This document shows, in pieces, positions 1 to 7,497 of a stretch of 54,348 nt of DNA. The stretch's first letter is position 1. The number at the start of each line of letters is the position of its first letter. The notes beneath the pieces were generated by a model, which was not told where the DNA came from, did not search any database, and was given only the letters and a program-made list of their open reading frames with translations. Source of the DNA: RGIG5681 sp034180345 (GTDB lineage Bacteria; Bacillota_I; Bacilli_A; Erysipelotrichales; Erysipelotrichaceae); assembly GCA_034180345.1 (NCBI GenBank), contig JAXFOQ010000013.1:1-54348 (forward strand). Reading direction: 5' to 3'. The position numbers and the translations under genes were made by a program.

Positions 1-570
1 ATAGTAGATGGAAGTCTTAAGGTAGATATCAAAGAAAACATCGACTATACCAAAGCTGGTAAATATGAAATTATGGTATCTGCCAAAGATAAAAACAACC
101 TTGAAACCATTTCAAAATACCAAGTGGTTGTAAAGGATAAGAAAGTAATAACCACCACTACCACTAATAACCAATCAAACACCAATAACAATAATAATAC
201 TGATGATTATTATGAAGATAATGATTATGATAGTAGCTATGATAATTCAAATAGTAATATATCTCATAATTCAGGAAGTGATAATAACTCAGGTGGTGGA
301 TCGGGTAAATGTCGCCTACCTTTCAAAGAAGATGAAAATGGTAATTGCTATGCGATAGCTGAAGAAATTAATTTTGATAATATTTATTTTGATCACGATA
401 CTTGGGTGGACGAATATGGTGTTACTCATGTTTTTATAAGAAAGTATAAAGATATTCACGCTTGTATTGCTGCCCAAGATGAAATATTTGATGAAATATT
501 TAATGTCTATAATAATGAATATTCTGGTTATTTTTGTGATTTTAATGGTGATTTATGGTTTTATGATTAA
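1..570 (+). CDS. Surface protein with Ig-like domain and C-terminal cysteine-containing domain (3' part only)
   Basis: The reading frame is open from the first base, so this is the C-terminal 189 residues of a longer protein whose start lies outside the window. The first ~45 residues (AGKYEIMVSAKD) have the last strands of a bacterial Ig-like/DUF5011-type fold. A linker of about 55 residues rich in Asn, Asp, Ser, Tyr and Gly follows, typical of wall-spanning stalks. It ends in a domain of about 85 acidic and aromatic residues with four cysteines and finishes in WFYD. There is no LPXTG motif or C-terminal membrane segment, so anchoring, if any, must be N-terminal. Exported location is inferred from composition; function is unknown. 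Confidence 0.7.
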   Translation: MVDGSLKVDIKENIDYTKAGKYEIMVSAKDKNNLETISKYQVVVKDKKVITTTTTNNQSNTNNNNNTDDYYEDNDYDSSYDNSNSNISHNSGSDNNSGGGSGKCRLPFKEDENGNCYAIAEEINFDNIYFDHDTWVDEYGVTHVFIRKYKDIHACIAAQDEIFDEIFNVYNNEYSGYFCDFNGDLWFYD

Positions 571-703
571 CCTCGAACATAAATTTATATAGTATATTAA
601 AATAACATTGATATTAAGCATATATTTTATTAAGATTAATTCATTATAATTATATTTTTATTTAAAAATATGTAGCATTATGATAGTATAAATGTGTTCG
701 TAA

Positions 704-889
704 TTATCGATAAGTAAAATAAAGTAGTTATGTCAGCGAATTGAGGAATGGTGCAAGCTCAAGATAATCTTTATTTGAAGCTCCGATAAGAGATTGATTA
801 ATACTCAACGTATGGCTGCGTTAAAGCTTTGAGTTATAAAATTAGGTGGTACCGCGTTTTTACGCCCTAAAGGTATCATTTTTTATTTT
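704..889 (+). promoter_or_regulatory. T-box riboswitch (tRNA-Ala sensing) controlling alaS
   Basis: The leader has the ordered parts of a T-box. The lower Stem I pairs TTATCG (704-709) with CGATAA (784-789). An AGTA motif sits at 723-726, and an upper hairpin pairs TTGAG (741-745) with CTCAA (758-762) around a GGTGCAAG apical loop. A GCT alanine specifier is at 780-782. Stem III pairs ACTCAA (803-808) with TTGAGT (829-834). The T-box core GGTGGTACCGCG is at 845-856. TGGT at 847-850 would pair with a tRNA acceptor end carrying A73, as in tRNA-Ala. The competing terminator pairs TGGTACC (847-853) with GGTATCA (872-878), followed by a T-rich run at 879-889. Uncharged tRNA-Ala should therefore permit read-through into alaS. 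Confidence 0.93.
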
Positions 890-899
890 AGGAGGAAAA

Positions 900-3524
900 A
901 TGAAAAAATTAACTGGTAATCAAGTGCGACAAATGTTTCTAGACTATTTTGCTGAAAACGGTCATATGATTGAACCTGGTGCTAGTCTTGTGCCTATCAA
1001 TGATCCAACATTGCTTTGGATTAATGCTGGGGTAGCTGCACTTAAAAAGTATTTTGATGGTCGTGAAAAGCCAAGGTGTAATCGCATCTGCAATGCTCAA
1101 AAATCAATTAGAACCAATGATATTGAAAATGTTGGTAAGACCGCTCGCCATCATACTTTTTTTGAAATGTTGGGTAATTTTAGTATCGGTGATTATTTTA
1201 AAGAAGAAGCTTTAAAATTTGCCTGGGGATTTTTAACTGATCCTAAATGGATTGGTTTTGATCCTAAACGCATTTATGTAACTGTATATCCCGATGATGT
1301 TGAAGCCTATGATATTTGGACTAAGAAAATCGGCATCGATCCGACGCATATTCTTAAAACTTATGATAACTTTTGGCAAATAGGCGAAGGTCCTAGTGGT
1401 CCGGATTCAGAAATATTTTATGATCGAGGTCCAAAATACGATCCTCAAGGTTTAGGTGAAAAATTATTTTTTGAAGAAATGGAAAACGATCGTTATATTG
1501 AAGTTTGGAATGTAGTCTTTTCTCAATACGATGCTAAAGAGGGTGTTGACCGCAAAGATTTTAAAGAATTACCTCAAAAAAATATTGATACCGGTATGGG
1601 TTTAGAAAGATTAGTGGCGCTTATTCAAGATGGAGAAACTAACTTTGATACTGATTTATTCTTACCAATAATTAACGAAATGGAAAAGATTGCCAAATAT
1701 TCATATGATGGTGAATATAAGATGGCGTATCGTGTTATTGCTGACCACATTAGAACAGTTACCTTCGCCTTAAGTGATGGGGCATCCTTTAGCAATGAAG
1801 GTAGGGGCTATGTTTTAAGACGGGTTTTAAGGCGTGCTATTCGATACAATATTAAACTAGGAGTTAACGAACCTTGTATATATAAATTAACGGATGTTGT
1901 TGTTGAAAATATGAAAGAGTTTTATCCTTATTTAGTTGAGAAGATTGATTTTGTTAAGAATCAAATTAAAAAAGAAGAAGAAACATTCTATCAAACACTT
2001 AAACATGGTGAAAAATTATTAAATGAAGCCATTGAGGCTGCCAAAGATACCAAGATACTTAAGGGTGAGGTTATTTTTAAACTTTATGATACCTATGGTT
2101 ATCCTAAAGAAATAACTTTTGAGGTCGCTAGCGATGCTGGTCTGAAGATCGATTATGAGGGTTTTGAAGCTTGTATGACAAAACAAAAGGAGCTTGCAAG
2201 AAATTCCAGATCTGCCCAAGAATCAATGCATAATCAATCACAGGATTTATTATCTTATGAAGATGATTTTAAATTTACTGGTTATCAAAATTATCGAGGC
2301 GAAGCCACTGTTTTAAAGCTTATTAAAGATGGTAATTTTGTAGAAACAATCAAAGATAAGGGTGCGATAATCCTTGATCAATCTTGTTTTTATGCTGAAA
2401 GTGGTGGTCAAATTGCGGATACAGGAAGAATTTTTAATGATGAAATTGAACTTAAGGTTGTCGATGTTAAAAAGGCGCCACACGGACAATTTATTCACTT
2501 TGTTGAAGTTATTAAGGGCGAAATTATTGAAGGTCTTAAAGTTAAATTAGCAATCGATGAAGAGCGCCGCATTAAAATTATGGCAAATCACTCATCGCTT
2601 CATTTACTTCATAGCGCATTAAGAAATATATTAGGAACACATGTTGCTCAAGCAGGCTCTTATGTATGTGAAGATTATGCCCGTTTTGATTTTTCACATT
2701 TTGAAAAAATTGATTATGAAACTTTAAACAAGATTGAAAGACAAGTTAATGATTTTATTACTCAAGGTTATCCGATAACTACTAAAGTTTTAGCTTTAGA
2801 TGAGGCCAAAAAAGAAGATGCAATCGCTTTATTTGATGAGAAATACGAAGATTTGGTTCGAATTGTAACAATGGGTACAGCATCTAAAGAATTTTGTGGC
2901 GGAACACATGCTGCCAATACCAAAGATTTAGGTATTTTTAAAATCATCAATGAAGAATCGATTGGCTCTGGTATTCGCAGAATTGAATGTAAGACCAAAA
3001 TTGCTGCCTATGAGGAATTTAAAAATTATGAGGATACACTAATCAATATCAGTGAAACACTTAAATTAAAGGGTTTAAACGGGGTTGTAGATAAAATTGA
3101 TAGTTTAGTTAATTCAAATAATGAATTAATGAAAAAATACCGCGATCTTGAAGCGAAGATGCTAAATATTCAAGCTGATTTATTGATTGGTAAAATCCAA
3201 GAGCACAAGAAGATTAAATATTTACTCACAACCGTTGAGGCTGGAGTTAATTTAAAAGATTTTGCGAATATTATTAAATCGAAAGTTCAGGATGCTGTAA
3301 TTTTCCTTGCGATGATTGATGGTGAAAAAATTACCTTTGCTGCTGCCTGTGGCAAAAAGGCTATCGAAGGTGGTATTAGAGCGGGTCAATTGGTAAGACA
3401 TGCTGCTTCAATGTGTGATGGTAAGGGTGGCGGAAAAGACGACTTGGCTATGAGTGGTGGTAAAAATATTACTGAAATCGATGAGATCTTTAAGGAAATT
3501 GCTAAAATTATCATTGAACATTAA
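900..3524 (+). CDS. alaS: Alanine--tRNA ligase
   Basis: Class II aminoacyl-tRNA synthetase charging tRNA-Ala, 874 residues, the usual full length. The N-terminal aminoacylation domain starts at MKKLTGNQVRQMFLDYF and contains HHTFFEMLGNFS. The editing domain carries the zinc/editing motif H564-SSL-H568 and C666-GGT-H670. The C-terminal DHHA1-type region ends with the glycine-rich GKGGGKDDLAMSGG. ATG at 900 follows an AGGAGG at 890-895. An in-frame GTG at 846 lies inside the T-box core and is not the start. It heads the conserved alaS-ireB-ruvX-DUF1292-mltG run and is regulated by the T-box upstream. Confidence 0.98.
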   Translation: MKKLTGNQVRQMFLDYFAENGHMIEPGASLVPINDPTLLWINAGVAALKKYFDGREKPRCNRICNAQKSIRTNDIENVGKTARHHTFFEMLGNFSIGDYFKEEALKFAWGFLTDPKWIGFDPKRIYVTVYPDDVEAYDIWTKKIGIDPTHILKTYDNFWQIGEGPSGPDSEIFYDRGPKYDPQGLGEKLFFEEMENDRYIEVWNVVFSQYDAKEGVDRKDFKELPQKNIDTGMGLERLVALIQDGETNFDTDLFLPIINEMEKIAKYSYDGEYKMAYRVIADHIRTVTFALSDGASFSNEGRGYVLRRVLRRAIRYNIKLGVNEPCIYKLTDVVVENMKEFYPYLVEKIDFVKNQIKKEEETFYQTLKHGEKLLNEAIEAAKDTKILKGEVIFKLYDTYGYPKEITFEVASDAGLKIDYEGFEACMTKQKELARNSRSAQESMHNQSQDLLSYEDDFKFTGYQNYRGEATVLKLIKDGNFVETIKDKGAIILDQSCFYAESGGQIADTGRIFNDEIELKVVDVKKAPHGQFIHFVEVIKGEIIEGLKVKLAIDEERRIKIMANHSSLHLLHSALRNILGTHVAQAGSYVCEDYARFDFSHFEKIDYETLNKIERQVNDFITQGYPITTKVLALDEAKKEDAIALFDEKYEDLVRIVTMGTASKEFCGGTHAANTKDLGIFKIINEESIGSGIRRIECKTKIAAYEEFKNYEDTLINISETLKLKGLNGVVDKIDSLVNSNNELMKKYRDLEAKMLNIQADLLIGKIQEHKKIKYLLTTVEAGVNLKDFANIIKSKVQDAVIFLAMIDGEKITFAAACGKKAIEGGIRAGQLVRHAASMCDGKGGGKDDLAMSGGKNITEIDEIFKEIAKIIIEH

Positions 3525-3568
3525 TTATCTTCTCTGCTTATGTTAAAATAGTTTATATGGAGGTAACT

Positions 3569-3823
3569 ATGAAACCTAACGACAATAGCACTTTATCTTT
3601 TAGTAAAGATGAATTAAAACATGAACACATTAAAGAAACTTTAAAATATGTTGCCAATGCCCTTGAAGAAAGGGGATATAATTCTGTTAATCAATTAACT
3701 GGTTATCTTATTTCTAATGATCCAGCATACATATCTAGTCATAAAAATGCTCGTACTACTATTCGCTCAATTGAGCGTTATGAAATAATCGAAGAATTAG
3801 TACGCACATATCTTAATAAATAA
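3569..3823 (+). CDS. ireB: IreB family regulatory phosphoprotein (UPF0297)
   Basis: Small protein of 84 residues matching the IreB/YrzL family over its full length. Recognisable segments are the N-terminal STLSF phosphoacceptor stretch (IreB in Enterococcus is phosphorylated on N-terminal threonines by the PASTA kinase IreK), ALEERGYNSVNQL and YLISNDPAYISSHKNAR. An in-frame ATG at 3557 overlaps the ribosome-binding site GGAGGT (3559-3564), so ATG 3569 is the start. Its stop overlaps the ruvX start as TAATG. The family influences wall stress and cephalosporin response in enterococci; that role here is inference. Confidence 0.92.
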   Translation: MKPNDNSTLSFSKDELKHEHIKETLKYVANALEERGYNSVNQLTGYLISNDPAYISSHKNARTTIRSIERYEIIEELVRTYLNK

Positions 3824-4257
3824 TGCGTATTTTAGGACTTGATTTAGGCAGTAAAACTCTAGGTATTGCTATAAGTGATACCAATGAAAAATTGGCCACA
3901 ATGCGTGAAACATATCGCTTTCCTAGTGAAGAATACGATTATGCTGTTGATAAAATTATCGAATATATTGATGAGTATCAACTTAAAGAAATTGCCTTGG
4001 GTTTGCCAAGACACATGAATGGCGACTTAGGTATTCGAGGTGAATTATCAATAACATTTAAAGAAATTATTGAAAAAGAAAGACCTGGGGTTGTTGTTGA
4101 ATTAATAGATGAGCGCTTAACCTCTGTTCAGGCAGAAAAGATGATGATTTCACTTGATACTTCTCGAAAAAAGCGCAAACAACAAGTCGATAGTATGGCG
4201 GCTATGGAAATACTGCAATCTTATTTAGATAAAAAGAGGAATTTAAACAATGGATAA
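3823..4257 (+). CDS. ruvX: YqgF/RuvX-type RNase H-fold nuclease (pre-16S rRNA processing)
   Basis: 144 residues, the family norm. The RNase H-like active-site motifs are in order: LGLDLGSKTLGIA (first Asp), LGLPRHMNGDLG, IDERLTSVQAEKM (Glu), and the terminal Asp of QVDSMAAMEILQSYL. The family is annotated as a putative Holliday-junction resolvase and in E. coli processes the 5' end of 16S rRNA. Start and stop overlap both neighbours (1 nt with ireB, 8 nt with the DUF1292 gene), so it is co-translated in this operon. Confidence 0.95.
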   Translation: MRILGLDLGSKTLGIAISDTNEKLATMRETYRFPSEEYDYAVDKIIEYIDEYQLKEIALGLPRHMNGDLGIRGELSITFKEIIEKERPGVVVELIDERLTSVQAEKMMISLDTSRKKRKQQVDSMAAMEILQSYLDKKRNLNNG

Positions 4258-4501
4258 TAATAAATTGATAATTACCGATGATAATAACATCGAATATGAA
4301 TTTGAAATAGTTTTTACTTTTGATAGTGAAGATGGCAAACATCACTATGTACTTGCAGAAAATGATGATCAGGGTGCAGTATTTGAATATTTTGAAGATG
4401 ATGGTTCAATCGAAATTGTTGATGATGAAAACATTATTAATATGGCTGATGAGTTACTTCAAAGTTTGAATTGTGTTGATGATGGAGAAGTCAATGAATA
4501 A
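4250..4501 (+). CDS. DUF1292 family protein (UPF0473, YrzB-like)
   Basis: 83 residues, highly acidic, with the family's beta-rich core YEFEIVFTFDSEDGKHHYVL and VFEYFEDDGSIEIVDDEN. Position between ruvX and mltG is the standard one for this family in Firmicutes. No catalytic residues can be pointed to and the biochemical role is unknown. It overlaps ruvX by 8 nt and mltG by 8 nt, indicating a single translationally coupled unit. Confidence 0.92.
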   Translation: MDNNKLIITDDNNIEYEFEIVFTFDSEDGKHHYVLAENDDQGAVFEYFEDDGSIEIVDDENIINMADELLQSLNCVDDGEVNE

Positions 4502-5564
4502 AAACAAAAAGAGAAACAATAAGGTAAAAGCGATAGTGATGCTATCGCTTGCTTTGTGTATAAGTTTATTTTTATTGGTTGCCATTTATTTTATGGCACC
4601 TATTAAAAATGGTCATGATATTGAGATTGAAGTAACAGGCAATAAGCAGGAATTAATTAACGAACTTGCGAATAACAATTTAATTAGAAATCGAACCTTT
4701 GCCTATTACTATTTAAAAATATTTAAGGCTAATAAACATTTTAATAAGGGTATTTACACCATAAAAGACGGTATGGGTCTAAATTCAATATTAGACCATT
4801 TAGGAAATCCTGAAAATTCTACTAAAAACACAATCACAAGCATTACAATTATCCCTGGTGATTGGTGTAAACACATCGCTAAAACCATTGCTGAAAACAC
4901 CAGCATCAACAGCGATGATTTGATGAATTATTGGAAGGATGCCAAGGTTTTTGATGAGCTTAGTAAGAAATATACTTTTTTAACTAAAAATATCAAAGAC
5001 AATAAACCCTATGTTTATTTAGAGGGATATTTAGCTCCTGATACTTACGAGGTCAGATATAACAGCAGTGTTGAAGAAGTAACTGAAAAATTATTGGATC
5101 AAACTCAAAAAATATTTAATGAACGCCAAGAAAAGATTAAGGCTTCTAAACTTAATCCTCATGAAATTTTTACTTTGGCATCAATAGTTCAATATGAAAG
5201 TGGTGCCAAAAAAGATAATCGATTAATTGCTGGAGTATTTTTTAACCGTTTAAATGAAGGGATGATGTTACAATCATCGCCGACCAGGTGTTATATTATC
5301 GGTCAAGATAAAGAGGACTTTAATTGGAGTGATTGTGAAATTAATCTAAAAGAATACAATGCCTATGACACTTATCAGGTTGAAGGTCTACCACCAGGTC
5401 CGATTTCCAATCCTGGAGTTGATGCGATTGAAGCAGTTTTGGATCCTGAAGCTACTGAATATTTGTATTTTATTGGCGATTTGAACAATAATACATATTT
5501 CGCTAAGACATTTGAAGAACATGAAAAAAATATTTGTAAATATTTAACAAAGGACTGTGAATAA
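4494..5564 (+). CDS. mltG: Endolytic murein transglycosylase MltG (YceG-like)
   Basis: 356 residues. A basic N-terminus and one membrane segment (about residues 15-35) are followed by a LysM-like N-lobe and the YceG catalytic domain. The catalytic Glu is E235 in SIVQYESGA, and the conserved YDTYQVEGLPPGPISNPG loop is present. The enzyme cleaves nascent glycan strands and helps terminate peptidoglycan chains at the membrane. ATG 4494 is preferred over the in-frame start 21 nt upstream because GGAG at 4484-4487 is well spaced from it and the basic leader then begins the protein. Its presence shows that the cell makes peptidoglycan. Confidence 0.95.
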   Translation: MNKNKKRNNKVKAIVMLSLALCISLFLLVAIYFMAPIKNGHDIEIEVTGNKQELINELANNNLIRNRTFAYYYLKIFKANKHFNKGIYTIKDGMGLNSILDHLGNPENSTKNTITSITIIPGDWCKHIAKTIAENTSINSDDLMNYWKDAKVFDELSKKYTFLTKNIKDNKPYVYLEGYLAPDTYEVRYNSSVEEVTEKLLDQTQKIFNERQEKIKASKLNPHEIFTLASIVQYESGAKKDNRLIAGVFFNRLNEGMMLQSSPTRCYIIGQDKEDFNWSDCEINLKEYNAYDTYQVEGLPPGPISNPGVDAIEAVLDPEATEYLYFIGDLNNNTYFAKTFEEHEKNICKYLTKDCE

Positions 5565-5565
5565 T

Positions 5566-6195
5566 ATGAAACCAATTATTATCGGTATTGCAGGCGGTAG
5601 TGCTAGTGGTAAGACTTCCATCGCTAGACACATTCAAGAGATTTTTAACCGCTCTAATTCTATTGCCATCATCAAAGAAGATGATTATTACAAAGATCAA
5701 AGCCATATGCCTTTTGAGGAAAGACTTAAAACCAATTATGATCATCCCTTTGCCTTTGACCATGACTTACTAATCAATCACCTTAAAGATTTATTACAAC
5801 GATGTGACATCAATAAACCTACATACGATTATACAAATCATACCCGAAGCAATCAATATGAGTTAATCAAAGCAGCTGATGTTATTGTTTTGGAAGGTTT
5901 ATTTGTCTTAGATAATAAAGAAGTTAGGGATTTATTGGACATCAAAGTATTTGTGGATACCGCAGCTGATTTACGCTTTATCAGAAGACTTATTCGTGAT
6001 GTTGAAGAGCGTGGTCGTACTATGGAAAGTGTTATTGATCAATATACTTCAACAGTAAGAATTATGCATGAACAATTTATTGAACCTAGTAAGAAGTATG
6101 CTGATGTTATTATTCCTGAAGGTGGCAGTAATAAGGTTGGTATTGATCTATTATGCACTAAAATAGATAGTATAATAGTTGAAAAAATGTTATAA
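5566..6195 (+). CDS. udk: Uridine kinase
   Basis: 209 residues, the usual length. The P-loop GIAGGSASGKTS is at the N-terminus, followed by the substrate segment KEDDYYKDQ, NYDHPFAFD and the LEGLFVL region; RRLIRDVEERGR forms the lid. It phosphorylates uridine and cytidine to UMP and CMP for pyrimidine salvage. An in-frame GTG at 5557 lies too close to the AAGG signal (5550-5553), so ATG 5566 is taken. Placement after mltG and before greA is conserved in Firmicutes, and salvage fits the nucleoside importer at 50.5-54.1 kb. Confidence 0.96.
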   Translation: MKPIIIGIAGGSASGKTSIARHIQEIFNRSNSIAIIKEDDYYKDQSHMPFEERLKTNYDHPFAFDHDLLINHLKDLLQRCDINKPTYDYTNHTRSNQYELIKAADVIVLEGLFVLDNKEVRDLLDIKVFVDTAADLRFIRRLIRDVEERGRTMESVIDQYTSTVRIMHEQFIEPSKKYADVIIPEGGSNKVGIDLLCTKIDSIIVEKML

Positions 6196-6222
6196 TCATT
6201 AAGCATTAATTTGGAGGAATTT

Positions 6223-6690
6223 ATGATTGACGAAAAAGTAATAGTAACTGAAAAGGGTTTAATTGAATTACAAGCTGAATTAGACCATTTAATCAATATT
6301 GATCGTGCTGAATATATCGAAGATTTAAAGGCCGCAAGAGCGCAGGGGGATTTAAGCGAAAATGCCGACTATGATGCAGCTCGCGATCGTCAAGCACAGG
6401 TTGAAGCAAGAATCAGTCAATTAGAACATATGATTCAAAATGCTGAAGTTATTAATGAAGCTAAAAGTACTAAATATGTTCGTCTTGGTTCAACAGTAAC
6501 AATTGAAGAATTAGACACAAACGAAGTAAACACTTATAAGATAGTGGGTTCTGTTGAGGCTGATCCTTTAAATGGTAAATTGAGCAATATGACTCCACTT
6601 GCTGAAGCGATATTAGATAAAAAAGTGGGAACCGTTGTTGAAGTTGATGTTGATGAACCATATAAAGTAAAAATTATTTCAGTTAAATAG
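6223..6690 (+). CDS. greA: Transcription elongation factor GreA
   Basis: 155 residues. The N-terminal antiparallel coiled coil carries the family signature (ARAQGDLSENADYDAARDRQ) with its acidic tip that enters the RNA polymerase secondary channel to stimulate cleavage of backtracked RNA. The C-terminal FKBP-like domain follows (VRLGSTVTIEEL, LNGKLSNMTPLAEAILDKK). ATG 6223 is used because an in-frame TTG at 6211 overlaps the GGAGG ribosome-binding site (6213-6217). It ends the alaS block and is followed by a terminator. Confidence 0.97.
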   Translation: MIDEKVIVTEKGLIELQAELDHLINIDRAEYIEDLKAARAQGDLSENADYDAARDRQAQVEARISQLEHMIQNAEVINEAKSTKYVRLGSTVTIEELDTNEVNTYKIVGSVEADPLNGKLSNMTPLAEAILDKKVGTVVEVDVDEPYKVKIISVK

Positions 6691-6722
6691 TAGGAATTAA
6701 TATTTTCTTGTTTATTAATAGA

Positions 6723-6746
6723 GTAGATATATATATCTACTTTTTT
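6723..6746 (+). terminator. Intrinsic terminator after greA
   Basis: GTAGATAT (6723-6730) and ATATCTAC (6733-6740) form an 8-bp stem directly followed by six T residues (6741-6746). It separates greA from the competence-gene chain, whose first start codon is 16 nt downstream with its own GGAGG, so partial read-through is possible. Confidence 0.8.
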
Positions 6747-6761
6747 AATTGGAGGAAAATT

Positions 6762-7031
6762 ATGAATGAGAATCTACTTATCAATTCTGGCTTTAGTGAT
6801 TATTTAATTCATCAGTATCTCAAAACTAATACTAGCAGTTATATTGGTGAACATATTAATCAATTGTTTGATGATCATATAAAACAAATTATTTTTTTAT
6901 ACAAATATGTTTACCATTATAGCGATGATAAAATTATTAAATTAATCAATATAAATAAAGAAAAATACTTTAAAAATATTTATGATATAAACTATTTTAT
7001 GTTGAAAAACTATCGGAATGATTTATTATGA
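6762..7031 (+). CDS. Uncharacterised 89-aa protein upstream of comEA
   Basis: I do not recognise a family. The start is ATG 6762, 7 nt after GGAGGA. The stop overlaps the comEA start as ATGA, so it is translationally coupled to comEA. The C-terminal half (IIFLYKYVYHYSDDKII then INKEKYFKNIY) has the helix pattern of a sigma-factor region-4-like helix-turn-helix, with a small position between the two helices, but it lacks the usual basic recognition residues; this is only a shape resemblance. There is no signal peptide or membrane segment. Linkage to comEA/comEC suggests a competence-related or purely positional role. Confidence 0.75.
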   Translation: MNENLLINSGFSDYLIHQYLKTNTSSYIGEHINQLFDDHIKQIIFLYKYVYHYSDDKIIKLININKEKYFKNIYDINYFMLKNYRNDLL

Positions 7032-7483
7032 TTATTAAGATAATTTTAATTTTAATTCTAATCTTTATCTGCTATTTAGGTAATATCAAGATAACAAGTG
7101 TTAATTTATCTGATTTTCAGCGAAAAGAATTTACGATTAATTTAATAGATAATAATCATATCAGCGTACTTAAATGTTTAAAGGGAACCACCTTATTTGA
7201 ACTAGCCAAGGATAATGACATTGATTTATCAAATACTAATTATAATCTACAATATATTCTTAAAAACAATGATACTATCACTATTAATAAAAAATTATTA
7301 TCAATTAATTACGCTACCAGCAAGGAACTTGAAAATATTCCTTACATCAACAATAAATTAGCTATTGAAATTGTTAAGTATCGCAATGATAATGGTTTTT
7401 ATACTTCGTTTGAAGAATTGTTGAAGGTGAAGGGTTTAGGTGCTTCAAAATTAGAAATATTAAAGAAATATTTGACCTTATAA
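7028..7483 (+). CDS. comEA: ComEA-like DNA receptor (SLBB and helix-hairpin-helix)
   Basis: 151 residues. An N-terminal membrane anchor (residues 1-22, very Ile/Leu rich) is followed by an SLBB-like beta domain (about 35-100). A ComEA-type HhH pair ends the protein: INYATSKELENIPYI and FEELLKVKGLGASKLEIL, the latter with the glycine hairpin. In transformable Gram-positives ComEA binds incoming DNA outside the membrane and passes it to ComEC. It sits directly before comEC as in Bacillus, overlapping the preceding gene by 4 nt. Confidence 0.93.
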   Translation: MIIKIILILILIFICYLGNIKITSVNLSDFQRKEFTINLIDNNHISVLKCLKGTTLFELAKDNDIDLSNTNYNLQYILKNNDTITINKKLLSINYATSKELENIPYINNKLAIEIVKYRNDNGFYTSFEELLKVKGLGASKLEILKKYLTL

Positions 7484-7497
7484 GTAATGATTTATTA

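Noticed and set aside
846..899. Extended alaS start at GTG 846
   Set aside because: The extra 18 codons are the T-box core and terminator; ATG 900 has the ribosome-binding site and the conserved N-terminus.
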